Source: Brevundimonas subvibrioides ATCC 15264 (GTDB lineage Bacteria > Pseudomonadota > Alphaproteobacteria > Caulobacterales > Caulobacteraceae). From it: a stretch of 64,000 nucleotides of DNA. The DNA is taken from contig NC_014375.1 in NCBI RefSeq assembly GCF_000144605.1, positions 620,001-684,000 on the forward strand, written 5' to 3'. The position numbers and the translations under genes are program-made. Below the pieces are notes generated by a model. The model was not told the origin of the DNA. It ran no database searches and saw only the letters and a list, made by a program, of their open reading frames with translations. Positions 16,362 through 26,397 of the stretch are shown here, in pieces (the stretch's first letter is position 1; each line of letters starts with the position of its first letter).

Positions 16362-17375
16362 CTACTGCGGCGCGGCCGCCGTGGCCGCCGAGGCCCGGTT
16401 GTTGGCCTTGAGCGTATCCTGGATGTTGATGATCGCGGGTCCCAGGATCACGACGAACAGCACCGGCAGGAAGAAGATGATCATCGGCACGGTCAGCTGC
16501 GCCGGCAGGGCGGCCGCCTTCTTTTCCGCCGCCGACAGGCGCAGGTCGCGGTTTTCCTTGGCCATGGTCCGCAAGGCCGACCCCAGGGGCGTGCCGTACT
16601 GTTCGGCCTGGATCATGGCGGTGGAGACGGACCGCACGCCGGGGTGGTTGGTGCGCTTGGCCAGCCCCTCATAGGCCATGCGCCGTTCGGGCAGATAGCT
16701 GAGCTCGGCCGACAGCAAGGCCAGTTCCTCGGCCAGCTCGACCGAGGTCGTCCCGATCTCCTGGCTCACCTTCACGATGGCGGCCTCGATCGACATCCCC
16801 GCCTCGACGCAGATCAGCAGCAGATCCAGCGCATCGGGAAAGGCCTGCATGATCGACAGCTGCCGCTTGGCGATCCGGTTCTTGAGGAAGATGTTGGGGC
16901 CATAGAAACCGGCCACGGTCGCGAACATGACGATGCCCAGCCGGACCGTCACCGACAGGCCGAAGTCGTTCATCACGAAGACGTACAGCACCGCCGCGAA
17001 CATGAAGATGAACGGGGTGGCGAAGCGGAAGAAGTAGAAGGTGGTCAGGGGGCGCGGGCCCCGCAGACCCGCCTGGATCATCTGTTCGGCGACCTTGGGG
17101 TCCTCCAGCAGCTTCACCAGGTTCAACCGGTCGACGACCCGCTTCTTGAAGCCGTCGTCGGTGTGGCGAAGACCGCCCTGTCCGTTGGCGATGGCCTGAC
17201 GCGAGCGGCGCTTCAGTTCGTCCCGGCGCACCGAGACGGCCTGCATCCGCTTGTCCAGGCTGACGCCGCCGCCCATCGAGCTCAGCAGGGTCAGCATGGT
17301 GGCGAACACCAGCAGGCCGACGACGATGCTGATCAGCGTCCGGGGCTCGACGATCGCGCGCATGAACTCTTCCAC
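16362..17375 (-). CDS. tadC: Tad pilus inner-membrane platform protein TadC
   Basis: This 337-residue T2SSF (GspF-like) protein pairs with TadB to form the inner-membrane platform on which the ATPase acts. A first transmembrane helix (LISIVVGLLVFATMLTLLSS) is followed by a cytosolic part, two central helices around VLYVFVMNDFGLSV, the T2SSF core (FPDALDLLLICVEAGMSIEA, about residues 180-200), and a final helix near LTVPMIIFFLPVLFVVILGP. It is the last gene of the leftward cpa/tad operon, 12 bases after tadB. Confidence 0.95.
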   Translation of the reverse strand: MEEFMRAIVEPRTLISIVVGLLVFATMLTLLSSMGGGVSLDKRMQAVSVRRDELKRRSRQAIANGQGGLRHTDDGFKKRVVDRLNLVKLLEDPKVAEQMIQAGLRGPRPLTTFYFFRFATPFIFMFAAVLYVFVMNDFGLSVTVRLGIVMFATVAGFYGPNIFLKNRIAKRQLSIMQAFPDALDLLLICVEAGMSIEAAIVKVSQEIGTTSVELAEELALLSAELSYLPERRMAYEGLAKRTNHPGVRSVSTAMIQAEQYGTPLGSALRTMAKENRDLRLSAAEKKAAALPAQLTVPMIIFFLPVLFVVILGPAIINIQDTLKANNRASAATAAAPQ

Positions 17376-17387
17376 GTCGCCCTCCCC

Positions 17388-18368
17388 CTAAAACTTGAAC
17401 GAGATCATTTTCTTCATCATCAGGATCCCCATCCCCATCCAGATGGCCGATCCCAGCAGCATCACCTGACCCCGGAAGTCGGTGAACATCAGGCCCATGT
17501 AGGCGGGCGTCGTCAGCCCCACGAGGGTCATGACGACGGGGGGCAGGGAGCCGATGATGCCGGCGGACGCGGTGGCTTCGGACGACAGGGCCTTGATCTT
17601 CTCGCCCATCATCCGGCGTGCGCGCAGCACGGTGGTCAGGTTGGACAGGGCCTCGCCCAGGTTACCGCCGGTCTTCTGCTGGATGGCGATGACGATGGTG
17701 AAGAACCGCAGCTCCGGCGTGGGGATGCGCTCGTACATCTTCTCCAGCGCCTGCCCCAGGGTCAGGCCGACGCCCAGGCCCTCGACCAGGGTCTGGAACT
17801 CGGGGCCGACCGGGGCCGGGCTCTCCCGGGCGATGATCTTGAAGCAGTCGTGGACCGGCAGGCCGGACTTGATGCCGCGCACGATGACGTCGACGGCGTT
17901 GGCGAACTCCAGCGAGAACTTCTTCAGACGCCGCTTGCCGATGAAGCCGACGACCCAGCGCGGCAGGCCCAGGCCCACGACCAGGGCGATGCCGATGGCG
18001 ACGAAGATGTTGAGGCCGAACACCAGGGGCATCAGGAAGGCGACGACCCCCAGGCATGCGCTAATGATCCAGAAGGTCCGGATGCCCATGGACATGCCGG
18101 CGTGCTTCAGGCGCGCCTTCATGGTCATGCGGGCCTTGCGCTCCTTGCGCTCGGCCTCCTTCAGCTGAAGCTCGATGGCCTTCCTGCGGGCTTCGGGCGT
18201 GTTGGCCTCGACCTTGGCGGCCTTGGCGCGCGCCGTGCGGACGGTGCCGGAGGTGAAACCCTCGGCCCGCTTGATCGCCTGGGCGCTCGAATCGTCGCCA
18301 CCGACGAAGACCCAGCCCAGGCCGGCGATGGTGATGAAGGCCAGGACGGCTGCGAGGATGGGAAGCAT
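17388..18368 (-). CDS. tadB: Tad pilus inner-membrane platform protein TadB
   Basis: This 326-residue T2SSF-family membrane protein is the partner of TadC. It has one N-terminal helix (ILAAVLAFITIAGLGWVFVG), a charged cytosolic stretch rich in Lys and Arg (about residues 45-85), two helices, and the T2SSF core with FANAVDVIVRGIKSGLPVHD (about residues 156-175), ending with a helix pair. It starts five bases after the cpaF stop and belongs to the same operon. Confidence 0.95.
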   Translation of the reverse strand: MLPILAAVLAFITIAGLGWVFVGGDDSSAQAIKRAEGFTSGTVRTARAKAAKVEANTPEARRKAIELQLKEAERKERKARMTMKARLKHAGMSMGIRTFWIISACLGVVAFLMPLVFGLNIFVAIGIALVVGLGLPRWVVGFIGKRRLKKFSLEFANAVDVIVRGIKSGLPVHDCFKIIARESPAPVGPEFQTLVEGLGVGLTLGQALEKMYERIPTPELRFFTIVIAIQQKTGGNLGEALSNLTTVLRARRMMGEKIKALSSEATASAGIIGSLPPVVMTLVGLTTPAYMGLMFTDFRGQVMLLGSAIWMGMGILMMKKMISFKF

Positions 18369-18373
18369 CGCGC

Positions 18374-20005
<1,632 letters not shown>

Positions 20006-20008
20006 GCC

Positions 20009-21529
20009 TCAGGTCTTCTTCTTGAACAGGTTGGCGAAGATCGACTTGCCTTCGCCCTTCGCCTTGCCGGGCGCGGCCAGCAACGGCATTTCGCGGCGCG
20101 ACACGATCTGGGCCAGAGTCTGGAAGGCCTCGGCCGACTTGGACTTGGCCCCGGCGTCCAGGATCATCTGGCCGTTGTTGGCGGCCGCGCCGAACAGCTT
20201 GGCGTCGAACGGGATCGACAGGCACGGATGGATGCCCAGGGCCGCGCCGAAATCCTTGGCCGGGATTTCCGGACGTCCGGGCACGCCGACCTGGTTCAGC
20301 ACCAGCCGCGGCGGCGCGTCGTTCGGGCGGCCCGAGCGGATCAGGTCGATCATGTTCTTGGCATTGCGCAAGGAAGCCAGATCGGGAGTCGCGACCACCA
20401 CCACCTCGTCGGCCGCGATCAGCGTCTTGCGCATCCAGCCGGACCACAGGTGGGGCAGGTCCAGCACCACGAAGGGCGCGGTGCCCCGGATCTGGGTCGT
20501 GACCTCCTCGAAGGCGTCGGCGCTGATCTCCCAGTCGGTGTCCAGGGTCGCGGGGGCCGCGAACAGGCTCAGCTTGTCGGTGCAGCGGACCATCATCCGG
20601 TCCAGGAGGACGGGGTCGAGCCGGTCGGGCTGGCCCAGGGCGTCGGCGACGCCGCTCAGAGGGTCCTGGTTGAAGTCCAGTCCCGCGGTGCCGAACGGCA
20701 GGTCGTAGTCGACGATGACGGTGTTGGCGCCGATCTTCTCGGACATCGCATAGGCGGTGTTGTGCGCCACGGACGACGATCCCGCCCCGCCGCGTGCGCC
20801 GACGAAGGCGATCGAGCGTCCGACGAACGGCTGGGCCGGGTCGGAGAACAGTCCGCCGATGGCCGCGATCAGCTGCAGCGGCTGGACCGGCGCGACCATG
20901 TATTCGCTGACGCCCCGCTTCATCAGCTCGCGGAACAGGATGATGTCGTTGGTCGCGCCGATGACGACGACCTTGGTGCCGGCGTCGCAGCATTCCGCCA
21001 GACGGTCGACCTGCCACAGCAGGGTCTGCGGATCCTGCAGGCACTCCACCACGATCAGCGGCGGCGTGGGCTCGTGGCTGTAGGCCTCGACGGCCGCGGG
21101 GATGCCGCCGATGCGGATCTGGGTGGTGGCGCGCGACATGCGCCGGTCCTGGCCGGCCCGTTCGGCCGCGGCCAGGGTGTCCTGGCGCTCGCCGAAGACG
21201 TGGATGGCGATGCGGGGGACGTTGACCTCGGCGGCCATGGCGGCGGCGCTGGGCGCCAGGGCCATCGCGGCGCCGGCCACCATGTCGCCGACCGGATTGT
21301 AGCCGGCCGCGGGCAGACCCGCCTGGCCCGGGCCCACGGCGGCGCCCGGATGGCTCACGACCATGCCGGTCTGCGGCGCGGGGACCATCCCGGCCGGAGG
21401 CGTGAACTGCAGCGGCTCGCGCGGATTGATGTCCCCGTCCAGCGTGGGCTCGACCACGACGAAGTCCAGGTCCGCATCGAACTCGTCGTCGACGGTGTCG
21501 AAGGCGCGCGGGGCGAAGGCGTTGCTCAT
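20009..21529 (-). CDS. cpaE: Pilus assembly/localisation protein CpaE (TadZ)
   Basis: This 506-residue protein has an N-terminal receiver-like domain (about residues 120-230) and a ParA/MinD-type ATPase domain whose P-loop reads FVGARGGAGSSSVAHNTAY (about 236). CpaE places the pilus machine at the cell pole. The N-terminal 110 residues are low-complexity, rich in Ala, Gly and Pro. It starts six bases after cpaD in the pilus operon. Confidence 0.95.
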   Translation of the reverse strand: MSNAFAPRAFDTVDDEFDADLDFVVVEPTLDGDINPREPLQFTPPAGMVPAPQTGMVVSHPGAAVGPGQAGLPAAGYNPVGDMVAGAAMALAPSAAAMAAEVNVPRIAIHVFGERQDTLAAAERAGQDRRMSRATTQIRIGGIPAAVEAYSHEPTPPLIVVECLQDPQTLLWQVDRLAECCDAGTKVVVIGATNDIILFRELMKRGVSEYMVAPVQPLQLIAAIGGLFSDPAQPFVGRSIAFVGARGGAGSSSVAHNTAYAMSEKIGANTVIVDYDLPFGTAGLDFNQDPLSGVADALGQPDRLDPVLLDRMMVRCTDKLSLFAAPATLDTDWEISADAFEEVTTQIRGTAPFVVLDLPHLWSGWMRKTLIAADEVVVVATPDLASLRNAKNMIDLIRSGRPNDAPPRLVLNQVGVPGRPEIPAKDFGAALGIHPCLSIPFDAKLFGAAANNGQMILDAGAKSKSAEAFQTLAQIVSRREMPLLAAPGKAKGEGKSIFANLFKKKT

Positions 21530-21535
21530 GATCGC

Positions 21536-22204
21536 TCAGTCCACCGCACGGGAAACCTGGGTGCGCGCCACCAGGTCTTCCTGGGGGGCGGCCGTCTGTT
21601 CGCCCTGGCGATAGTTGTCGAAGACCACCGCCCGGCGACCGGCGTCGACCGGCGTCATGGTGCGGGGCTGGACGATGTCGCGCGGATTGGCGATCTGGGC
21701 CGCCAGGTTGGCATTCACCGCGCAGCCGAAGTTGCCGTAGCCCGCATTCGAACCCGTCCGCGTCAGGTTGGTCCAGCCGGTCCCGCACTGCGGCACCACG
21801 GCGCGCACCGTGTCGAAGCCGACCAGGACGGGCGCGCGCGGGTCGGGCGCGACATAGGTCACGACCTGGACCTGGTAGGACGAGACGCCCGAGGCCTCCA
21901 GCGCGCCCTTGATCCGCCACGCCATCTCGCTGGCCACGGGATCGTTCCCCGACGGGGCCTCGATCCGCAGGACCGGGGCGCCCTCCGCGTAGAAGCGGCC
22001 GGCGATGTCCTCCAGCGCCCGGGTCTGGTTGGCCGACAGGCCGGTGTCGTGCACCGCCAGGGCGACGCGTTCGATGCCCGGTTCGACCTGCAGGCTGTAG
22101 CGCGAGTTCGGGTTCAGCGGCGCGGGGTCCAGACCCTCGGCGGGCAGGCCGACGCAGCCGGTCAGGACCAGGGCCCCCGAGGCGACGAGAAGGGAACGGA
22201 TCAT
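21536..22204 (-). CDS. cpaD: Pilus biogenesis lipoprotein CpaD
   Basis: This 222-residue outer-membrane-associated lipoprotein has the signal MIRSLLVASGALVLTGC, with Cys17 as the lipidation site. The CpaD domain includes RIEAPSGNDPVASEMAWRIK and ends with the family motif FGCAVNANLAAQIANPRDIV (about residues 160-185). The ATG at 22204 gives a classical signal peptide. An earlier GTG overlapping the cpaC stop is also possible. It probably helps the CpaC secretin assemble. Confidence 0.93.
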   Translation of the reverse strand: MIRSLLVASGALVLTGCVGLPAEGLDPAPLNPNSRYSLQVEPGIERVALAVHDTGLSANQTRALEDIAGRFYAEGAPVLRIEAPSGNDPVASEMAWRIKGALEASGVSSYQVQVVTYVAPDPRAPVLVGFDTVRAVVPQCGTGWTNLTRTGSNAGYGNFGCAVNANLAAQIANPRDIVQPRTMTPVDAGRRAVVFDNYRQGEQTAAPQEDLVARTQVSRAVD

Positions 22205-22212
22205 GGGCGCGC

Positions 22213-23802
22213 TCACTCGATCACATAGCCGACAGGGCCCTGCCAGCCGGCCGAGGCGGTGTCGGTCGGGGCGGGGGACCCATAGGCCTGATTCAACTGG
22301 CCGAAGAAGATGGTCTGGGCGTCGGTCGCGATCCGCAGACCGTCGGCGGGCGTCTGCAGCCGGTTCGGCGAGGTCGGCGTGACGATGTAGGGTTCGACGA
22401 TCACGACCAGCTCGGTCTCGCCCGACAGATAGTCGCGCGAGCGGAACAGCTGGCCCAGCACGGGCAAGCCCCCCAGACCGGGCAGGGAGTCGATCGCCTG
22501 GCGGGTGGATTCCTGCAGCAGGCCCGCGATCATCATCGATCCGCCCGAGGGGATCTCGACCGTGTTCTGGACCCGGCGGACGTTCAGGCCGGCGATGTTC
22601 AGGGCGGTGCTGGTGCCGGCGCCCAGGGTGATGCCGCCCGTCTGGGTCAGCTCGGACACCTCGGCCGAGATCTGCAGGCTGATGCGGCCCTCGGACAGGA
22701 CGATGGGGCGGAAGCCCAGGCTCACGCCATAGGGCTTGAACTCGATGGTGACGTTGCCGTCGCGGTCGCGGCCGGTCGGCACCGGAAACTCGCCGCCCGC
22801 CAGGAAGCTGGCGCTCTCGCCGTTGACCGACGTCAGGTTGGGCTCGGCCAGGGTGCGGATCAGGCCGACCCGCTCGAACGCCTTGATCATGGCGTTACCC
22901 TTGTTCAGGTCGTCGGACCCGGGACCGGTGCCCGGCTGGGCGGTATCCCAGTTGGAGGCGTCCTCGGGGCCGTCGACGGTGAAGGGGCACAGGCTGTCCG
23001 CCGGAAAGCCGGGCCCGCACGGACCCTGTAGCTGGAAGTTTTGCGTCGTGTTGCGCGACACGCCCGCGCTGATGCCGCCCAGCAGGCTGCCGTTGACGCC
23101 GAAACTGGCGGCCTGACTCAGCAGGAACTGGGTGTCGCCGACCCGGCCGAGCGCGGCCGCGGTGTCGAAGCCCAGCTGTTTGATGGCGTTGCGCTGCACC
23201 TCGATGATGCGGACCTTCAGCGTCACCTGGTCGGACCCGGCGATGGTCAGCATGTTCAGCACCTTTTCAGGCGCGGAGACGAAGGCGCGGGCCACCTGGG
23301 CGACCTGTTCGGACTGGGCGGCGCTGGTCACCAGGCCGGTCAGGACGATGCTGTCGTTGACGGCCTCGGCATGGACCTGGGCCCCCGGCGCGACGCGGCT
23401 CAGGGTGTCCTGCAGCGCGGTTACGCCCGCATCGACGCGGACCCGCAGGGTCAGGATGGATCGCCCGGCGGCGTCCAGAAAGACCGCGTCGGTCTCGCCG
23501 GGCGCGATGCCGATGACGGTGATGCGGCGCGGCGAATGGACATTGGCCTCGGCGACGGCCGGGTTGGACACGATCACGTCGCGCGCATCGGCCGGCAGGT
23601 CGACGGCGAAGGACGTGCCGCGGGGCAGGTTGATCAGCCGCGGGCCGGATCCGGCCGCCACGGTCTGGCTGCCCGCATGGTCCTGGGCCAGCACGGCCGA
23701 GGGCAGGGTCACGGGTGCCGCGGCCATCAGGGCGGCGGTGGCCAGGGCGACGATGCGGGTCAGGGGCGAGGTCATCGGGCGTGCGCTCATGGGCCGGCTC
23801 AT
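22213..23802 (-). CDS. cpaC: Outer-membrane secretin CpaC (RcpA)
   Basis: This 529-residue secretin forms the outer-membrane channel for the pilus. A signal peptide (ending about LPSAVLAQ) is followed by the pilus secretin N-domain (PRGTSFAVDLPADARDVIVS, about residues 60-80), a BON domain (about 125-190), and the secretin domain with VEIPSGGSMMIAGLLQ and LPGLGGLPVLGQLFRS (about residues 410-450). Its ATG overlaps the cpaB stop as ATGA. A short orphan gene at 26398 copies its N-domain. Confidence 0.96.
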   Translation of the reverse strand: MSRPMSARPMTSPLTRIVALATAALMAAAPVTLPSAVLAQDHAGSQTVAAGSGPRLINLPRGTSFAVDLPADARDVIVSNPAVAEANVHSPRRITVIGIAPGETDAVFLDAAGRSILTLRVRVDAGVTALQDTLSRVAPGAQVHAEAVNDSIVLTGLVTSAAQSEQVAQVARAFVSAPEKVLNMLTIAGSDQVTLKVRIIEVQRNAIKQLGFDTAAALGRVGDTQFLLSQAASFGVNGSLLGGISAGVSRNTTQNFQLQGPCGPGFPADSLCPFTVDGPEDASNWDTAQPGTGPGSDDLNKGNAMIKAFERVGLIRTLAEPNLTSVNGESASFLAGGEFPVPTGRDRDGNVTIEFKPYGVSLGFRPIVLSEGRISLQISAEVSELTQTGGITLGAGTSTALNIAGLNVRRVQNTVEIPSGGSMMIAGLLQESTRQAIDSLPGLGGLPVLGQLFRSRDYLSGETELVVIVEPYIVTPTSPNRLQTPADGLRIATDAQTIFFGQLNQAYGSPAPTDTASAGWQGPVGYVIE

Positions 23803-24731
23803 GGGACGTTGACCACTTCGGGCTCTCCGCCCCGGAAGACGCGGATCGCGGTCGAGCGTTCGGAGGCGCGGGGCGGCATGGAGACGCGCCCCGACGGGCC
23901 GGACGTGTCCGCATAGGACCGCAGGACCAGAGACAGGGTGCCGGCCGCCTTGGCCAGGGCCACGACCTCGGCGTCCTGGGGGGCGACCTCAAGGGTGGCG
24001 GTGGCGCCGACCACGGCCTGCTGGTCGTCGCCTGCGCGGGTCGACTGGTCGATGGCCAGAACCTTGACGTTCTGCATGACGATGCGGCTGGCGAATTTGG
24101 CGCGGCCCGCGTCGTCGTCATTGCCGGCCTGCTGTTCGACGGTGACGATCACATCGACCCGGTCGCCGGGCAGGATGAAGCCGCCCGCCGCGCTCTCGAC
24201 CGAGACGCCGATGGCCATGGCCCGCATGCCGGGCTCCAGATAGGCGGCCATGTAGCCGCTGTCGCCGGCGCGGACGATCTTGCGGCCGACGATGGGTTCG
24301 CCCGCCAGAATGGGTTCGCGCACGACCGAGCCGAAATAGTCGGCCTTGGCCCCGCCGGTCGTCAGGTCGTTGGCGGCGCGCGTCACGCGGGCGACGGCGC
24401 TTTCGGCGGTGGTGTCGGTGGTGGCGGGGGCCGCCTCGCCCTCGGGGGCGGCCGCGGCCGGAACCGGCACGGAGCCGTCGGTGATGAAGGCGGGATTGAC
24501 CTCGTCGACCGGCCAGTCCTTCCACTCCAGATCCGCCTCGACCAGACGCTGTCCGGGCGCGAGATCCCGCGCGGCGACCAGGACCTTGGCCATGGGGCGG
24601 GTGGGCGCGGGCGCGGCGGTGGCCACGGCGGTGGGCTCGCCGGAGGGGGAACCCATGGCGCGAACCACGAACGCCAGACCGATGGCGGACACGGCGGCGA
24701 TGCAGATGACGGCGATGCGGGCGGGTTTCAT
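23799..24731 (-). CDS. cpaB: Pilus assembly protein CpaB (RcpC)
   Basis: This 310-residue periplasmic protein is anchored by an N-terminal helix (RIAVICIAAVSAIGLAFVV). It contains a SAF domain (KVLVAARDLAPGQRLVEADL, then REPILAGEPIVGRKIV) and the RcpC/CpaB C-terminal domain (PGMRAMAIGVSVESAAGGFI, then GDRVDVIVT). A glycine/alanine/glutamate-rich insert lies between the SAF segments. The ATG at 24731 is preferred to one at 24758 because the signal anchor follows directly. Confidence 0.95.
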   Translation of the reverse strand: MKPARIAVICIAAVSAIGLAFVVRAMGSPSGEPTAVATAAPAPTRPMAKVLVAARDLAPGQRLVEADLEWKDWPVDEVNPAFITDGSVPVPAAAAPEGEAAPATTDTTAESAVARVTRAANDLTTGGAKADYFGSVVREPILAGEPIVGRKIVRAGDSGYMAAYLEPGMRAMAIGVSVESAAGGFILPGDRVDVIVTVEQQAGNDDDAGRAKFASRIVMQNVKVLAIDQSTRAGDDQQAVVGATATLEVAPQDAEVVALAKAAGTLSLVLRSYADTSGPSGRVSMPPRASERSTAIRVFRGGEPEVVNVP

Positions 24732-24838
24732 CCAGGGTCTCCGGCAAGAACCACGCACGCGATTCGAAACGCGGGAGGCCTACCGTTAACGACCATGCCG
24801 GGCGCGGGTTAACGCGGGCCTAAGCGCCCGCGGCGCGC

Positions 24839-25351
24839 CTACCCTGCCGCGTAGGTCAGCAGCAGCGGGCTGGACGGGAAGGCCGCGAGAGCTCCGGCGC
24901 AGATCGCCACGCCATAGGGCAGGTCTCCGCGCGGCTCCATCAGGGTGGCGACCCAGCCCGGCGTGGCGTGCGCGGGCAGGACGACGGACTTTCGCGCGGC
25001 GATCAGGGCCAGGCACAGCAGGCCTCCGAACAGGCCGGTATACAGCAGGAACATGCCGGCGCCGCCGAAGCCCAGCCAGAGGCAGGTGGCGGCCATCACC
25101 TTGGCGTCCCCGCCGCCGATGATCCTGCCGGCGAACAGCCCCATCCCGACGAGAAGCGCCCCCACGGCGACGGCGACGTTCAGGCCGACCTCGGCCGGCG
25201 ACAGGCCGACGGCGAAGGCGGCCGGAAAGAAGCCCACGATCAGCAGGCCCGAAATCCAGTTCGGGATCTTCATCGTCGTCAGGTCCGACAGGGCCGCGAC
25301 GATCACGAGCGCGGGCAGCACGCTGAGCAGCAGAAGGGTGAGACTGTCCAT
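24839..25351 (-). CDS. cpaA: Prepilin peptidase CpaA
   Basis: This 170-residue A24 aspartic peptidase matures the Flp pilins by cutting after the glycine of their leader. It is an all-helical membrane protein with the two catalytic aspartates in ALSDLTTMKIPN (about residue 23) and in the GGGDAK motif (about residue 84). It lacks the N-methylating domain of PilD, as expected for this family. The start at 25351 was chosen over 25360 by convention. It lies between the pilins and cpaB. Confidence 0.94.
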   Translation of the reverse strand: MDSLTLLLLSVLPALVIVAALSDLTTMKIPNWISGLLIVGFFPAAFAVGLSPAEVGLNVAVAVGALLVGMGLFAGRIIGGGDAKVMAATCLWLGFGGAGMFLLYTGLFGGLLCLALIAARKSVVLPAHATPGWVATLMEPRGDLPYGVAICAGALAAFPSSPLLLTYAAG

Positions 25352-25426
25352 GACCCCCACCCTAGCGCGCCCGGGTTAAGCCCCGGTTTCCGGCGTGGCC
25401 CTGATATCGACCCGCCGAACGACGAA

Positions 25427-25454
25427 GGGCCGGAGCGGTTTCCCGCTCCGGCCC
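25427..25454 (-). terminator. Terminator of pilin gene at 25483
   Basis: A perfect 12-bp stem (GGGCCGGAGCGG and its complement) with a TTTC loop lies 29 bases past the pilin stop. The following bases on the minus strand (TTCGTCGTTCGG) are only modestly T-rich, so it may attenuate rather than stop transcription into cpaA. An identical hairpin follows the other pilin. Confidence 0.75.
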
Positions 25455-25482
25455 CCGGCAACAAGACCGTTCGGCTCGGGTC

Positions 25483-25650
25483 TTACTGCGGCATCGCGGT
25501 GGAGACCTTGGTGAAGGTCCCGGTGATCTTTTCGCCGAGCACGGTGATGGCCCCGATGATGACGACGGCGATGAGGGCTGCGATCAGGCCGTACTCGATG
25601 GCCGTGGCACCCGACTCGTCGTGAGCGAACTTGGTGATGAACTTGGTCAT
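25483..25650 (-). CDS. pilA: Flp/PilA pilin, copy 1
   Basis: This 55-residue Flp-type prepilin is the main subunit of the Tad pilus. A short basic leader (MTKFITKFAHDESG) ends at the glycine cut by CpaA, and the mature chain starts ATAIEYGLIAALIAVVIIGA with the essential Glu5-Tyr6 pair and a hydrophobic helix. It differs from the second copy at seven positions, mostly near the C-terminus. Earlier in-frame starts are rejected because they run through the promoter block. Confidence 0.95.
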   Translation of the reverse strand: MTKFITKFAHDESGATAIEYGLIAALIAVVIIGAITVLGEKITGTFTKVSTAMPQ

Positions 25651-25749
25651 GGTGGTCTTCCTCCTGGCATGATGGGTAGGCGAGCGGCGCTGCTGGAGGA
25701 CTTCGGTCGCCCGCTCGACCTCCGATGCACAGGCAGGATCGCTGGAACC

Positions 25750-25783
25750 GGTTAAGGCCACGTCAGAAATTCTGGTTACCCGG
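25750..25783 (-). promoter_or_regulatory. Conserved pilin promoter block, copy 1
   Basis: This 34-bp block, 100 bases upstream of the pilin ATG, is shared with copy 2 at 26142-26175: GGTTAAGG-N4-GTCAGAA-N4-TGGTTACCCGG on the plus strand. Read in the direction of transcription it contains GTAACCA and TTAACC, close to the CtrA half-site TTAACCAT. CtrA activates pilA in Caulobacter, so CtrA control is likely. Confidence 0.65.
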
Positions 25784-25818
25784 TTACTGCCGAACACGGG
25801 CAGGGGCCAAACGACGAA

Positions 25819-25846
25819 GGGCCGGAGCGGTTTCCCGCTCCGGCCC
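25819..25846 (-). terminator. Terminator of pilin gene at 25874
   Basis: This hairpin has the same 12-bp stem and TTTC loop as at 25427-25454 and lies 28 bases past the stop of the second pilin. Its identity to the other hairpin shows that the whole transcription unit was copied. Confidence 0.78.
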
Positions 25847-25873
25847 CCGACTGCAAGACCGTGTGACCGGGTC

Positions 25874-26041
25874 TTACTGCGGCATCGCGTTGGCGACCTT
25901 GGTGAAGGTGCCCGTGATCTTGGTGCCGAGCGTGGTGATCGCGCCGATGATGACGACGGCGATCAGGGCAGCGATCAGGCCGTACTCGATGGCCGTGGCG
26001 CCCGACTCGTCTTGAGCGAACTTGGTGATGAACTTGGTCAT
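25874..26041 (-). CDS. pilA: Flp/PilA pilin, copy 2
   Basis: This second 55-residue Flp prepilin has leader MTKFITKFAQDESG, mature start ATAIEYGLIAALIAVVIIGA and end TFTKVANAMPQ. It is almost identical to the copy at 25483 and has its own promoter block and terminator. Both are suitable CpaA substrates. It is the first gene of the leftward pilus cluster and diverges from the orphan secretin-domain gene. Confidence 0.95.
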   Translation of the reverse strand: MTKFITKFAQDESGATAIEYGLIAALIAVVIIGAITTLGTKITGTFTKVANAMPQ

Positions 26042-26141
26042 GATGGTCTTCCTTTTGCAAAATCTGTTAAGCGAGCGACTCTGGCTGGAGGCTCCGGTCG
26101 CCCGCTTGACCCCCAAACACAGGAGGACAATGCCCGGGGCG

Positions 26142-26175
26142 GGTTAAGGGCGGGTCAGAAGTCATGGTTACCCGG
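26142..26175 (-). promoter_or_regulatory. Conserved pilin promoter block, copy 2
   Basis: This block matches 25750-25783 in length and in its three constant segments (GGTTAAGG, GTCAGAA, TGGTTACCCGG), 101 bases upstream of the second pilin ATG. On the coding strand it contains GTAACCAT, one base from the CtrA half-site TTAACCAT, plus a TTAACC. Its last bases run into the palindrome at 26174. Confidence 0.65.
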
Positions 26176-26194
26176 ATATTTACTGTAAATATCC
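26174..26194. promoter_or_regulatory. Perfect AT-rich palindrome between divergent pilus operons
   Basis: Two 10-bp arms (GGATATTTAC and its complement) are separated by one base. It lies 133 bases upstream of the second pilin start and 204 bases upstream of the divergent gene at 26398. The first pilin copy lacks it. It looks like an operator for a dimeric regulator; the protein is not known. Confidence 0.6.
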
Positions 26195-26397
26195 AAGATG
26201 ATTTGCGCCGAGCGGCCGTCTGACAGTCGATTGACTATATAGTGTCGCGAACAACCGCTCGCGATGTCTTGATGTTCGTTAACCGGGATGAACCGGATCC
26301 TGCGATCCGCACGCGATTTCAGACTTTCTTGAGGATTGACGGCGATCCTGCGGCCGTGACGCCCGCGCCTGCGTCGAACCTCAAGGGAATGCCGATC

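Noticed and set aside
26242..26397. Earlier start for the orphan secretin-domain protein
   Set aside because: The additional 52 residues would precede a clear signal peptide, and a properly spaced ribosome site points to 26398.
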